Assembly: GCA_905182125.1 (NCBI GenBank)
Contig: CAJJAV010000021.1
Span: 1 to 43,655, forward strand
From: an uncultured Candidatus Poseidoniales archaeon
Lineage (GTDB): Archaea > Thermoplasmatota > Poseidoniia > Poseidoniales > Poseidoniaceae
Length of the DNA stretch: 43,655 nt
Reading direction: 5' to 3'
Positions 1 through 9,197 of this stretch are shown here, one piece after another. The notes under the pieces are model-generated. The model had not been told where the DNA came from and did no database searches. It worked only from the letters and a program-made list of their open reading frames with translations. The position numbers and the translations under genes are program-made. Every line of letters begins with the position of its first letter. The first letter of the stretch is position 1.

Positions 1-92
1 ATCAGTGGGACTTTGTGAGTTCGAGAACCCAGGCTTTCCACCAACGGGCCAAAGACAACCACACGCACACTGCCCAGCCTTTGTTCATCCAT
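1..92 (-). CDS. MoaD/ThiS-like ubiquitin-fold protein, N-terminal fragment
   Basis: Only the first 30 codons lie in the window. Reading the minus strand from the ATG at 92 gives a short leader followed by VRVVVFGPLVESLGSRTHKV. This matches the opening beta-hairpin and helix of the MoaD/ThiS/SAMP family, whose members typically begin with a beta strand, then FGPLRE and LG. Family members donate sulfur in molybdopterin or thiamine synthesis, or act as archaeal protein modifiers. The C-terminal Gly-Gly that would identify it firmly lies outside the window, so the exact role cannot be assigned. It is divergent from the ABC transporter, with only about 52 bases between the two starts. Confidence 0.6.
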   Translation of the reverse strand, partial: MDEQRLGSVRVVVFGPLVESLGSRTHKVPL

Positions 93-144
93 GAAATGAG
101 GTTTCAAGCGGTAGTTTATCAACGCACTCCGTCGTCCTTGATGC
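93..144. promoter_or_regulatory. Short divergent promoter region
   Basis: This 52-base gap separates two divergent starts. TTTATC at 115-120 lies about 25-30 bases before the ATG at 145, a spacing that fits an archaeal TATA box driving a leaderless transcript of the ABC ATPase. No clear Shine-Dalgarno precedes that ATG, which agrees with a leaderless start. No convincing TATA box was seen for the minus-strand gene. Confidence 0.3.
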
Positions 145-843
145 ATGAGCCCGGCTATGCGCGCATCAGGTGTGTGGAAACTCTACGCTTCTGGCACTTC
201 GACAGTCGAAGCTGTGCGGGGTGTCAATGTCAGCCTTGGCGCCGGCGAAATGGTCGCCATTATGGGCCCTTCAGGTTGCGGGAAGACCACTTTACTGAAC
301 GTGCTCTCAGGCATTGATGTTCCGAGTGCTGGAGATGTCAATGTCAATGGCTTACCCTTGTTCGGAATCAGCGATAATGAACGCACCACAATGCGCTCTA
401 AGCACCTTGGATTCATCTTCCAGGATTTCAATCTCCTCCCCGTACTTTCAGCAGTTGAAAACGTAGAGTTGCCATTGTTGTTGCTCGGAACATCGGCAAG
501 TGAAGCGCGCAATCGGGCTTTGGAAGCACTCAACGACGTAGGTCTTGGTGATCGAAGCCAACACCGTCCGGCAGAACTCTCCGGTGGTCAACAACAGCGC
601 GTGGCAATCGCACGTGCAATCGTTCACCGCCCAGCGGTTGTTTTGTGCGATGAACCGACCGGAAACCTCGATTCCCGGACCTCGACTGAAGTGCTCGCCC
701 TTCTCAAAAGAATCAACGTTGAACATCAAACTGCTTTCCTTATCGTGACCCACGATTCAGGCATAGCGGACCTGTGCGATCGTATCCTCTACATGGAAGA
801 TGGTTTGATCGTGAAGGATTCCCTTCGAAGCGAGGAGGAATGA
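145..843 (+). CDS. ABC transporter ATP-binding protein, LolD/MacB-like
   Basis: This 232-residue ATPase would energise the permease encoded immediately downstream. All the motifs are present: Walker A GPSGCGKTT at 41-49, Q-loop Gln93 in FQDFNLLP, ABC signature LSGGQQQR at 145-152, Walker B VVLCDEPTGNLD from 165, and the switch His203 in VTHD. The sequence is typical of the LolD/MacB/FtsE-type branch that moves lipoproteins, drugs or peptides or works as a mechanotransducer without conventional import. The stop codon overlaps the next start (ATGA at 840-843), so the two genes are probably translationally coupled. A second in-frame ATG at 157 is a possible alternative start. The substrate cannot be read from the sequence. 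Confidence 0.93.
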   Translation: MSPAMRASGVWKLYASGTSTVEAVRGVNVSLGAGEMVAIMGPSGCGKTTLLNVLSGIDVPSAGDVNVNGLPLFGISDNERTTMRSKHLGFIFQDFNLLPVLSAVENVELPLLLLGTSASEARNRALEALNDVGLGDRSQHRPAELSGGQQQRVAIARAIVHRPAVVLCDEPTGNLDSRTSTEVLALLKRINVEHQTAFLIVTHDSGIADLCDRILYMEDGLIVKDSLRSEEE

Positions 844-3800
844 ACCTGCTCCTTGCGCTTGTCATTCTGCTTGTATGTGTAGCACTCCTTGCTGCAATCG
901 CAACTTGGACATTGACGCGCACCCATCACATTTCGCTGTTCACTGTTGCTTGCTTGGTCGCCGTGCCAGTGCTTGATGCCGGTGTATCCTTCATGGTCTT
1001 GGACTGGTGCTCAGTCGAGGGTGCGACACGCTGGGTGGGCGCCTTTTCCTTTGGCATCCTTTCGCTCGTTTTCGTCCAACCTCTCCTTGTGCCACAACGT
1101 CTTGTTGTTTGGCGAATTGCCCGGGAAACTGTGCTGCGGCGTAAACGTCAGGCCGCTTTGTTGATGGTCGGTTTGATAATTGCCTCAGCAATCATCACTT
1201 CTTCCTTGGTTGTTGGCGATTCATTGGATGCTACGGTACAGTACGAAGTCGAAGGTGCCTGGGGTGAATCGGACATCACCATTTCCGGTCTTGATCTTTC
1301 AACAGGAGAGCGTGTCAGACTTGACGAACGCCTCGCCTCTGAAGTGTGGGACGCCGTGAAGGCTGACCCCTCGCTTCGTTCGACCGTGATTGGCCAGCAG
1401 CAAGGGCTTGTTGCAGGTGCCAGCGTGCAGGGCGATGACCGTTCGATCCCCAGCGTCACATGGTTGGCCTTTAACGCGACCATTGATTCGGAAGAGGTCT
1501 GGCCTCATATCGGTGGTGAAAACGGCATAAGATACGCTGAAATTGAAGCCCTTAACGGCCCAGAACGCCCTTTGAGCATCGTAGTCAATGAAGTTCTAGC
1601 TGAGGAACTCACACTCGTCGAGGGAGCAGTTGTCGAATTGGGGTGGTACATTACCCAAAACAATCAACGTGAGCGATTCACTCAGAATGCAACAGTTGCC
1701 AAAGTGGTTCAAAACCAAGGTCAAGGCGCTGCGGCTGGTCTGTCCTCGCCTGCAGTGTTCACAGACCTTTCCACAGCGCAACGGTTGCAGCGCATGGAGG
1801 GGGAAATCAATTCGATTCATTATGCCGTTGCTTCTTCTCATGACGGTGCTGAAACAATATCACCCCTCGTTGAAGCTTTAGAAGGCCACCTCGATCATGC
1901 TCTGACGGCAGCAGACGTCGGTTTGAACATCGATGTTGATGCAACGACGGGGTCAATCAGTGTCTCATCCGATCGAGGCCTGGGTCGCATTGCAGGTGAA
2001 GATGTGGTCTCCCTGCGTGAAAACAGCACCCTTCTTGGATTGGATTCAGTGTTGGAAGTTCTCCAGGTGCCGTTGATTGAATTCAATTTCGAGGATGAGC
2101 CTTTGCTCACCCTTGCCTCTGATGCTGTGACCGACCTAGCGGCTGGGGAACGGGGCCTGTGGCACGCTACTGGGACCGGCCTGGGGTTCCAAATCGCCGG
2201 CTCGGGTGAAGCATGGATGTGGCGTGTGCCAGATGGAGGCATGGTTCACGACTTCACCCTGTCCAACGATGGTCAATACGGTGCAGCTGCACATGCCAAT
2301 GGACTGATTATTGGATCTGAGAACCATGTTGAGGACGAAGAGTGGGCTGCTTATGATGCTGAAGGCCATTTTTACGCCGTTGCTTCTGATACCGAAGGCT
2401 GGTTGGCCGTGGAAAGCACTGCTGATGCATTGGTTTTACATCATTTCTCCTTCGACTTGTCAACCCATGAACAAAGGCAAATCAACGTACCTGTACCTTC
2501 GAAAATATTGGCCTTGGAATTCGTAGTTGCAGATGGAATGTACCTCGAAGTTGAAGGTTTATTGTCAATTGAACGCTACCACGCCAGCGAAGTCAACCTT
2601 TCCAGTGAATTTACATCCCATGACGGTGACGGTTGGCCAGAATCAAATTCCACTTCCTCCTCACTTCCGCTGCACGCTCGATGCGATGGCAGTGCAGCGA
2701 TTTCACTCTTCACTCCTGCGGAGCATTGGTGCAGTTTCGATGGTGGATTGCTGCGTTGGGATGGCGCCTCGGGTGAGGTTGAATCTCTCCGGATACCGGT
2801 TCTTTCTAGCGCCGGTGGTTTTGGGACCATGCCACAGATGCTCCTTTCCTTTGGTGGGGGTAATGCACCAGTTTTGGTTGACAATGGGTCGGTTCTGATC
2901 AGTGAACGACTTCAAGATTTGAACCTTGATCTTGGGCAAAGTGAATTTTGGTTGAAAGGCTTGATTCCTTATGCCTTCGGTGACGATACCGCCTACCGAT
3001 TGAACCATTCTGGCTATTATACGGAAGTCGATGGCCTCGAAGGGCTCTCAGAGTTAGACGGCGTGGTGCTCGGCTTGATTTCACTTCAAGATGCAGAACA
3101 GTTGTCTTCAGCTGCAGATGATGAACGGAATCTTCTCGTTCTAACATCAAACAGTTCGAGCGAAAACGGTACGGCTTCCTCAATCAGCGCATGGTTTGAT
3201 CACCGAGCCACAGCCTCTGACCTCAACCTCAACGTACAAGCCGTCAAAGTGGAGGCTGCAGCATTAGCCGCAGAATCCTCGGGTCTTCTTGCAGCCATGT
3301 TCCTGGTCTTTGGTTCGTTCACCATCGCAGCGGGAGTTCTTCTTGTGTTGACCATCGTTTTGATGCTTGCCGAGTCCCGTCGTAGTGAATTTGGAACCCT
3401 GCGCTCGCTTGGTATGTCGCAATCTGATGCACGGTCACTTGCGGTGATGGAGGGGGCGATGGTTGCTGGGCTGGCAGCGGCGCTTGGCTCCTTTGTGGGC
3501 TTGGGTCTTGCGTGGTTCATCAGCATTGGTTTCCAGAACATCTTCAGTTCTGTCGGGTCAAGCCTTTTCTTATTCCAGTGGACATGGGGTTCCGTGTTTG
3601 CAGGTTGGGCTTGGGGCTTCTTGTTGGCCCTAGTCACCCTTTGGTCCACAGCGGTTTGGACCGCTCGTACCAACATTGTCGTGGCGCTCCGCGGCGGGCG
3701 GGAAGCGGTTTCAGGAACCGTGTCTTGGATGCTCATCTTGATGCAAATTCTCTTTTTTGGGGCCGCTTTACTTTGCCTTGCTTTGCTTGCAGTGATTGGC

Positions 3801-5447
3801 TTGGACAGTTCCATGGCCTACTTCGCATGGGTGGTCGCAGGGGTATGCTTGCTGGTATCGGGGGTGCCAGTGTTGACGTTGGAACTCCCAACGCTGCTCA
3901 AGAACCGCTCGACGGCGTGGTCCAACCTCCATCGCCACGCCGGCCGGAACACACTGGCTGTGCTCGGACTCTGTTTGCTCATCTGGACGGTTGGACTCAA
4001 CAGCGTAGATCCGGTCCGAAAAGATTTGACTCCAGATGAAATATCCTTCATTGTTCTCGGTCTTGTTGAAGTGTTTGCGGGTGTCTTGCTGCTGACGAGT
4101 GCAGCACCACTCTTGGTTGGCCGTTTAGGCAAATCTAAACTTCTAACCAAACGTTTCGGTCCTGTTCTACCTGTTGCTTTGGCACATCCTCTTGCTGCAC
4201 CTCTTCGAACCGCTGTGGTGATGGGAATGTTTTCAATCACGGTGTTTTCAGTGATTGTCCTCAGTGGCTATGCTGAACAGTTTGACAACTACTCCAGTTC
4301 CTTTGTTGAAGAAGCAGAGGGCGACTACGAACTGCTGCTCACAGGGTCACGTTCCCGCCCGATTGAATTGCCTTTGAATCCAGATGATTGGAACCTTTCT
4401 TCGTCCGTTGCAGATTCGATCGACTCAGTTGCCCGAATACATCGAAGTCAAGTGTTTTTGGAGAACGATGATGGCGATCGCATGCCTTACTTGCTCAGGG
4501 GCTTCGATGAAAACTTTTCTCAGCATGGAGGTTTGCCTCTTTATCAATGGGACACAAGCCTAGGTGAAACCGAAAAAGAAGCTTGGATTACGGTCGAATC
4601 CAGAGAAGACTTGGTGTTCATTGATGCTTCGTTCGGACTTGAATCTGTGGCCGATGGCACGGGACTTTCAAGACTGAGTTTTTCAATTGGAGAATCAATT
4701 ATGCTAATTGATACCTCAAACCCAGGAAACACCAAAAATGTCAAGGTTGCTGGCTTCCTTGAACAGTCTTCATACCTGTTCTCAGCAGGGGTTTGGATTC
4801 CAGGCGATATAGCCGTCGACCAGTTCGATGGGCGACTCACACGTATGTACGTCAGCGTCGATGGCCAAGCGGTTGCAAGCGAGGGCTTCGATGCTGGTGA
4901 TGATGGGTTTGCACCAATGGGGAAAACAAGCGATGTTCGCAGGGCTACCTCGGAGTTGGCAACTGATTTAGAGCAAGGGCTGAACGGTGAGGGTGTTCAA
5001 GTCTCCGTGATTGCTGACGAGGTGATGGTCATCCAATCCCTCGTTTTGGCCATCCTCGCTATTTTTGAAGCCTACCTTGCCCTTGGTTTGATCGTCGGCA
5101 TCGCTGGGATTGGCGTCGTCACAGTACGTTCTGTCTCAGAGCGTACAAAAACCATCGGTGTATTGCGCGCCCTCGGCTACCGCCGCAGCATGGTGATGGC
5201 TACGTTCATGGTCGAAGTGGTGTGGGTGGCTGTGTTCGGCATGCTCAACGGAGCTGTCATCGCCGTAGGCTTCCATCGGGCATTGTACGATACCTTTTGG
5301 AAAGATCAGGGTGCTGAATTTAGTCTGCCTTATGCATCGATCTTTTCGGTTGTACTCGGTGGTTTAGTCTTGGTTCTCCTGGCGACGGCCTACCCGATTC
5401 GAAAAGCATCGTTAATTCCCCCCTCAGCGGCTCTGAGGGAGTCTTAA
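840..5447 (+). CDS. Giant tandem FtsX/MacB-type ABC permease with extracytoplasmic insert
   Basis: A 1535-residue membrane permease and the partner of the upstream ATPase. I chose the ATG at 840 because it overlaps the ATPase stop codon and opens directly into a hydrophobic helix; an in-frame extension to 774 lacks support. Visible layout: about four N-terminal membrane segments (1-22, 33-53, 65-85, 107-125), the last preceded by the RRKRQ basic patch usual for MacB; an extracytoplasmic region to about 800; a first FtsX domain near 815-990 containing ESRRSEFGTLRSLGMS; a central multi-helix region; a second MacB-like periplasmic part; and a C-terminal FtsX domain with SERTKTIGVLRALGYRRS. FtsX-type permeases are commonly 400-850 residues, so this one is unusually long. 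The insert near 430-780 has repeated W/G/D-rich strands suggestive of a beta-propeller. Two FtsX domains in one chain imply that one polypeptide supplies both permease halves. Confidence 0.9.
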   Translation: MNLLLALVILLVCVALLAAIATWTLTRTHHISLFTVACLVAVPVLDAGVSFMVLDWCSVEGATRWVGAFSFGILSLVFVQPLLVPQRLVVWRIARETVLRRKRQAALLMVGLIIASAIITSSLVVGDSLDATVQYEVEGAWGESDITISGLDLSTGERVRLDERLASEVWDAVKADPSLRSTVIGQQQGLVAGASVQGDDRSIPSVTWLAFNATIDSEEVWPHIGGENGIRYAEIEALNGPERPLSIVVNEVLAEELTLVEGAVVELGWYITQNNQRERFTQNATVAKVVQNQGQGAAAGLSSPAVFTDLSTAQRLQRMEGEINSIHYAVASSHDGAETISPLVEALEGHLDHALTAADVGLNIDVDATTGSISVSSDRGLGRIAGEDVVSLRENSTLLGLDSVLEVLQVPLIEFNFEDEPLLTLASDAVTDLAAGERGLWHATGTGLGFQIAGSGEAWMWRVPDGGMVHDFTLSNDGQYGAAAHANGLIIGSENHVEDEEWAAYDAEGHFYAVASDTEGWLAVESTADALVLHHFSFDLSTHEQRQINVPVPSKILALEFVVADGMYLEVEGLLSIERYHASEVNLSSEFTSHDGDGWPESNSTSSSLPLHARCDGSAAISLFTPAEHWCSFDGGLLRWDGASGEVESLRIPVLSSAGGFGTMPQMLLSFGGGNAPVLVDNGSVLISERLQDLNLDLGQSEFWLKGLIPYAFGDDTAYRLNHSGYYTEVDGLEGLSELDGVVLGLISLQDAEQLSSAADDERNLLVLTSNSSSENGTASSISAWFDHRATASDLNLNVQAVKVEAAALAAESSGLLAAMFLVFGSFTIAAGVLLVLTIVLMLAESRRSEFGTLRSLGMSQSDARSLAVMEGAMVAGLAAALGSFVGLGLAWFISIGFQNIFSSVGSSLFLFQWTWGSVFAGWAWGFLLALVTLWSTAVWTARTNIVVALRGGREAVSGTVSWMLILMQILFFGAALLCLALLAVIGLDSSMAYFAWVVAGVCLLVSGVPVLTLELPTLLKNRSTAWSNLHRHAGRNTLAVLGLCLLIWTVGLNSVDPVRKDLTPDEISFIVLGLVEVFAGVLLLTSAAPLLVGRLGKSKLLTKRFGPVLPVALAHPLAAPLRTAVVMGMFSITVFSVIVLSGYAEQFDNYSSSFVEEAEGDYELLLTGSRSRPIELPLNPDDWNLSSSVADSIDSVARIHRSQVFLENDDGDRMPYLLRGFDENFSQHGGLPLYQWDTSLGETEKEAWITVESREDLVFIDASFGLESVADGTGLSRLSFSIGESIMLIDTSNPGNTKNVKVAGFLEQSSYLFSAGVWIPGDIAVDQFDGRLTRMYVSVDGQAVASEGFDAGDDGFAPMGKTSDVRRATSELATDLEQGLNGEGVQVSVIADEVMVIQSLVLAILAIFEAYLALGLIVGIAGIGVVTVRSVSERTKTIGVLRALGYRRSMVMATFMVEVVWVAVFGMLNGAVIAVGFHRALYDTFWKDQGAEFSLPYASIFSVVLGGLVLVLLATAYPIRKASLIPPSAALRES

Positions 5448-5477
5448 TGTTCATTTTTGGTATGATGATTTCTTTTT
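5421..5477 (+). terminator. Hairpin plus T-tracts at the end of the permease gene
   Basis: CCCTCAG (5421-5427) and CTGAGGG (5433-5439) form a 7-bp stem with a 5-base loop inside the last codons of the permease. T-rich runs follow at 5451-5458 and 5469-5477, just past the TAA at 5445. Archaeal termination depends mainly on T-tracts; the hairpin may add efficiency or protect the 3' end. This would separate the transporter operon from the surface-protein gene. Confidence 0.5.
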
Positions 5478-5634
5478 GACGGGCCGATAAAAACACTCGT
5501 TGGACGCTCCCTCGCTTCGGTATCAAGTACAAACATGATGCTCTACAACGGTTGCAAACGGGGTGCTGCGGCCTTCTGCCATTCAAACCACTGTCTTTTT
5601 TGTGACTTTAATCCAGTGAACATTGTTCCTATAG

Positions 5635-5642
5635 TATAAATA
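5635..5642 (+). promoter_or_regulatory. TATA box for the 1028-aa surface protein
   Basis: TATAAATA sits 54 bases before the ATG at 5689, an excellent archaeal TATA box. It predicts a start near 5662-5668 and a short leader carrying the strong ribosome binding site GGAGGT at 5677-5682, which ends 6 bases before the start codon. The rest of the 5448-5688 gap holds the T-tracts and no recognisable gene. Confidence 0.65.
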
Positions 5643-5688
5643 CGGCGCATGATGTGCCGAGGAGTACCGAACCATCGGAGGTATTGAA

Positions 5689-8600
5689 ATGAACAAAACA
5701 ACCCCTATGATACTCGTTGCAATGTTGATGCTTAGTCTAATGGCTAACTTCGACCTCACCGAGCTGCAAGAAAATATTGATGTTGACGACACGAGCGCCC
5801 GTGCGGGCGTAGACGCAGAAGTCATCGCAATTACAAGCCCGAAAGAAACCACCTGTACTAACGCAGGTTGCCGTAACACCCTGAATGCAGGCGAAAATAC
5901 CAATTTCGAAGCCTACATTCAGAACAGCGGCGATGTTGACATCACTGAATTGTCGTACACTGTCCGCGTATGGCTTTCTGATGGCAATGGTAACCCCACC
6001 ATGGTCGCTAAAGATCTTGCTGGAAACGATCTCGAATGGCAAAACACAGATGTCATTTGTGGATCTGCCGCTCTTTGTGACTTCACATCCCTCGCTGCTT
6101 CCGGCGTCCTCGGTGGTGGCAAGTACACCCTCCAGTACGCAGGCAATCCTATTGTATGGACGCCAGTCGTTGGAGAATACATCATTCAAGTTGTCGCTGA
6201 CACTCCAAGTGACGCAGATGCAGGCAACGACGCTCAGACCATTGAAGTCAGCGTTGTCAACTGGTATGACATTCAAGTGGACCTTTCTTGGGATTCCGGA
6301 GAAGCAGCTGAAACTGGCTCGGGCTCTAAGGCCTGGACCATGAGCGTTATCGCTAACGGTTCAGATACCTTCACGCCCCGAGGCGTAACGGTCCGACTCA
6401 AAGGATTCGGCGACATTACTGCGCTTCAATCCACTGATGGAACAGACCTCTACGAAGAGGCCTTTTACGATGTTACAGTCGGAACTTCGACCGTTGTTGA
6501 AACATACGCTGACTTCTCTACTGAGCCCCCAACCACGACCAACTCGTCTCGCATGGTCCTTTCATACAAGACCGAATGGACCTTTGGTGGAGAACTCACA
6601 TTCGATGCCACGAACGCTGATGCGAGTTACGGCCTCCAAGCGCAGTTGATGAATTTCACTCAATACAGCCAATTCGAAAGCTGTGCTACGACGGACCCAA
6701 CGAACAACGAAACCTTGAATCACATTTGTGAAGTAGAATTCACCCAAGATTCATACCCAACCACTGACGCAGATGAAATTCTTGGAAGTGCAAAAACATA
6801 CCACGACGTTCGTGTTTCACGAATGACAGTGGCACAGGGCTACAACACTGATGGTTCCGGAAACCCAACCAGCATGATGAGCGACGACGCTCCTGCAGAC
6901 CTGAATGTTGGTGTCTCTTACTTCCACGTGGAAGTCGAACACCGAGGCAGTGACGCAAGTGTCAACTATGATTGGAACGTTACGCTCACGGTGACAGATG
7001 CTATGGGAATTGCAAACACAGTTGTTGCGAATTCCTGTGAAGTTGGTGTCGAACCCGCTTACATGTACAAACCTCTTGGTACTGGCATGCTCACTGATGA
7101 AAATGGCAATCCTACTGGTGCGGCAGAATTGAATGGATACGCTTGCATGATGGTGACATTGGACAGCGGCGAACACACATTCGATGCAGTGTTGACTCTC
7201 GAGCAAAAGACAACCGATGCCCGACCATCAAACAATGATCGAAGCATGACCGTGGATGTCCGAAACAACAACCCTCTCATCCTGTCCCTTGACTTGATGA
7301 ACGAAGGTGACTTGTTCACAAACCAAGAACTACCTCTTCAGATGTCTGCTCAGGTCTTCGACGTTGATGACCCGTCCGGTATGGGTCTTGAATACTCGTG
7401 GACCAACGCTGGCGTTGCGCTTCCTGGTTGCGAACGCGGTATCGAATCCCTTACGTGTTCCGTTCTCATCTTGGACTCCTATGTCACCGACTTCCCGGTC
7501 TCGTTTACTGTTTACGATGCCAACGGCGGATCGACAAGTCAAGAACTGATGCTTAAGATCTGGAACAACGGTGGCGCATCCGCCACCACTGCATCTGGTA
7601 TTACCGTCACATACGGGATCAAGTACAATGCACCTGATGCATTCACACTCACTGCAGTCGATGCAGACCTTGCAAACTATGCAAATAAGGAACTTCCACA
7701 ATACTCTGGCACCTACAGTGCCGTTGGCGCTGTTGATTACGTCCCTGGTACCACCTACTCAGCTGGCGATATCCTCGAACACTCGATGAGTGTCACAGCA
7801 CCCAAGGACATCGGAGCCACTTCGCTCTGGTACGTCACTGATGCAGGAAATTGGGAATTGATCTCTTCTGAAGCAGTTGATGTTGACGCAACCACTGAAA
7901 TGTTTGAATATGAACTTCCTACTGACATCGCTGTGTTGCCGCAAGGTGCCTTGGTGCTCATGGGCGGGTCCCTCGCTGTAGCAGATGTTCCTGACGCAAG
8001 CATCACTGGATTCAGTGCTGCTGCCGCAAAGGGTGGTGCAATTGTCCTCAACTGGGGTGTTGATGGTACCATGCTCGCTACGGACAGCATTGACATTACC
8101 ATTTGTGAAGGCGAGGCTGGATGCGCTGATGCGTTCTCCACAGGCCTTGGTGTTGGAATCAGCACCTTCTCCTATTCAGGATCGAACACTGAACACGGGG
8201 CTTTCTACAGTGTCGTTGTTGAAATCTGCAACAGCGTTGGATGCAGCACTCCAAAGGGTGTAGCCAATGTCACAGCAGACAAGTCTGTTGATGGCGGTGT
8301 TTCTGCTATGGACTTCTCAGTGTCTGAAAGCGGTGAAATGTGGATCATTGATTGGGAAGCAACAGGCGAAACTTCGGACGTTGCTTCATGGAACGTGTGC
8401 TACCAACGTGGTACCTTTGATGCTGCTAACATGCCTAATACATGTGCATCAAGCCTCACAACAGATGTTGAGATTGGCAAGCCAACCGCTGCTGGAACAT
8501 ACACGTACTACTTCACAGCCGTACCAGTCGACGCTCTAGGAAATACTGCAGCAGCAGGTTCCCTTAACAGCATCGACTACCAACGTGATGCAGACACATC

Positions 8601-8775
8601 CAACATCGATGATGGAACCAACGTTACTGGCGGCGGCGATGTTGCCTCCTCCGAGGTCCCAACATGGACCTGGGCCGTTATTGGCGGGGTTGTACTCGTA
8701 GCCTTCATTGCTGGAGCATTCATCCTTTCCCGTGGTGGCGAGGGTGAAGAGGGCAAAGAGAACTGGGATTACTGA
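5689..8775 (+). CDS. Membrane-anchored surface protein with CARDB/Ig-like repeats
   Basis: A 1028-residue protein with an N-terminal signal segment (about residues 5-20), an acidic Thr/Ser/Gly-rich extracellular body, one C-terminal transmembrane helix (about 995-1013) and a short charged tail. The first domain (about 45-190) has the pattern of CARDB/adhesion modules: a Cys pair, NAGENTNFEAYIQNSG, and repeated beta strands ending in DADAGNDAQTIEV. Later segments resemble Ig-like folds (DVDDPSGMGLEYSWTNAG near 560) and fibronectin-type modules near 750-970. Several paired Cys residues suggest disulfides outside the cell. No enzyme motif was seen. The start is fixed by a strong GGAGGT site. It has its own promoter and a terminator, so it is probably monocistronic. 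It is likely a cell-surface or adhesion protein, but the ligand is unknown. Confidence 0.85.
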   Translation: MNKTTPMILVAMLMLSLMANFDLTELQENIDVDDTSARAGVDAEVIAITSPKETTCTNAGCRNTLNAGENTNFEAYIQNSGDVDITELSYTVRVWLSDGNGNPTMVAKDLAGNDLEWQNTDVICGSAALCDFTSLAASGVLGGGKYTLQYAGNPIVWTPVVGEYIIQVVADTPSDADAGNDAQTIEVSVVNWYDIQVDLSWDSGEAAETGSGSKAWTMSVIANGSDTFTPRGVTVRLKGFGDITALQSTDGTDLYEEAFYDVTVGTSTVVETYADFSTEPPTTTNSSRMVLSYKTEWTFGGELTFDATNADASYGLQAQLMNFTQYSQFESCATTDPTNNETLNHICEVEFTQDSYPTTDADEILGSAKTYHDVRVSRMTVAQGYNTDGSGNPTSMMSDDAPADLNVGVSYFHVEVEHRGSDASVNYDWNVTLTVTDAMGIANTVVANSCEVGVEPAYMYKPLGTGMLTDENGNPTGAAELNGYACMMVTLDSGEHTFDAVLTLEQKTTDARPSNNDRSMTVDVRNNNPLILSLDLMNEGDLFTNQELPLQMSAQVFDVDDPSGMGLEYSWTNAGVALPGCERGIESLTCSVLILDSYVTDFPVSFTVYDANGGSTSQELMLKIWNNGGASATTASGITVTYGIKYNAPDAFTLTAVDADLANYANKELPQYSGTYSAVGAVDYVPGTTYSAGDILEHSMSVTAPKDIGATSLWYVTDAGNWELISSEAVDVDATTEMFEYELPTDIAVLPQGALVLMGGSLAVADVPDASITGFSAAAAKGGAIVLNWGVDGTMLATDSIDITICEGEAGCADAFSTGLGVGISTFSYSGSNTEHGAFYSVVVEICNSVGCSTPKGVANVTADKSVDGGVSAMDFSVSESGEMWIIDWEATGETSDVASWNVCYQRGTFDAANMPNTCASSLTTDVEIGKPTAAGTYTYYFTAVPVDALGNTAAAGSLNSIDYQRDADTSNIDDGTNVTGGGDVASSEVPTWTWAVIGGVVLVAFIAGAFILSRGGEGEEGKENWDY

Positions 8776-8807
8776 TTTCAACCTCTGAGTGCCTCTAAGC
8801 TAACCGT

Positions 8808-8890
8808 CCCCTTACGAGGGGAAGTGCCGCTGAGGTGGCCGTTTCGACGGCCTCCTCAGCCCCCCAATTTCTTTTTCTTTTTCCTTTTGA
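8808..8890 (+). terminator. Strong double hairpin with T-rich tail
   Basis: A small stem CCCCT/AGGGG (8808-8812 with 8817-8821, loop TACG) is followed by a long one. In the long stem GCTGAGGTGGCCGT (8829-8842) pairs with ACGGCCTCCTCAGC (8847-8860) over 14 positions with one mismatch, closed by a TTCG tetraloop. A pyrimidine run rich in T follows (8861-8888). This has the form of an intrinsic terminator for the 1028-aa gene and is unusually bacterial in style for an archaeon. Confidence 0.7.
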
Positions 8891-9197
8891 ACGTGAAAGA
8901 TATTTTTTCATTTGTTCAAAGGTTCCTTCGGACACGTTTTGGCGTCTTTTGCGGGGCCAATTCGACGACCTGCTCTGCAAATTGATCGATGACCATTCTT
9001 CTTCGAACGTATCACTCAATTTTGGGCGTCAATTTCATCTATCCAGGTGGCGTGCTAATTCTATGGGTAAATGCTTCTCTGTAACCCGATTGGGTTATGT
9101 ATCCCAACCTTGGAATTCAAAGATTTCGCACCCCAACTCCTATAAGGGGTTCAAAGCGTGGGATGCTTTGCATACAATCCGTATGGGTGAATGACAC
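8891..9197 (+). promoter_or_regulatory. Intergenic region and likely promoter of the giant gene
   Basis: This stretch of about 300 bases holds no convincing gene. Near its end TATAAGG (9141-9147) could be the TATA box, predicting a start near 9168-9174. GGGTGA (9185-9190) is a plausible ribosome binding site 7 bases before the ATG at 9198. I saw no other structure between the T-rich terminator tail and the TATA box. Confidence 0.4.

Noticed and set aside
3200-3814. 204-residue minus-strand frame inside the permease gene
   Set aside because: Shadow of a clear membrane domain in the other strand; Lys/Arg/Pro-rich without any motif.
8795-9019. 74-residue minus-strand frame in the gap before the giant gene
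   Set aside because: It runs straight through the TTCG hairpin and its T-rich tail, its Lys/Arg content comes from that tract, and no start signal or similarity was seen.
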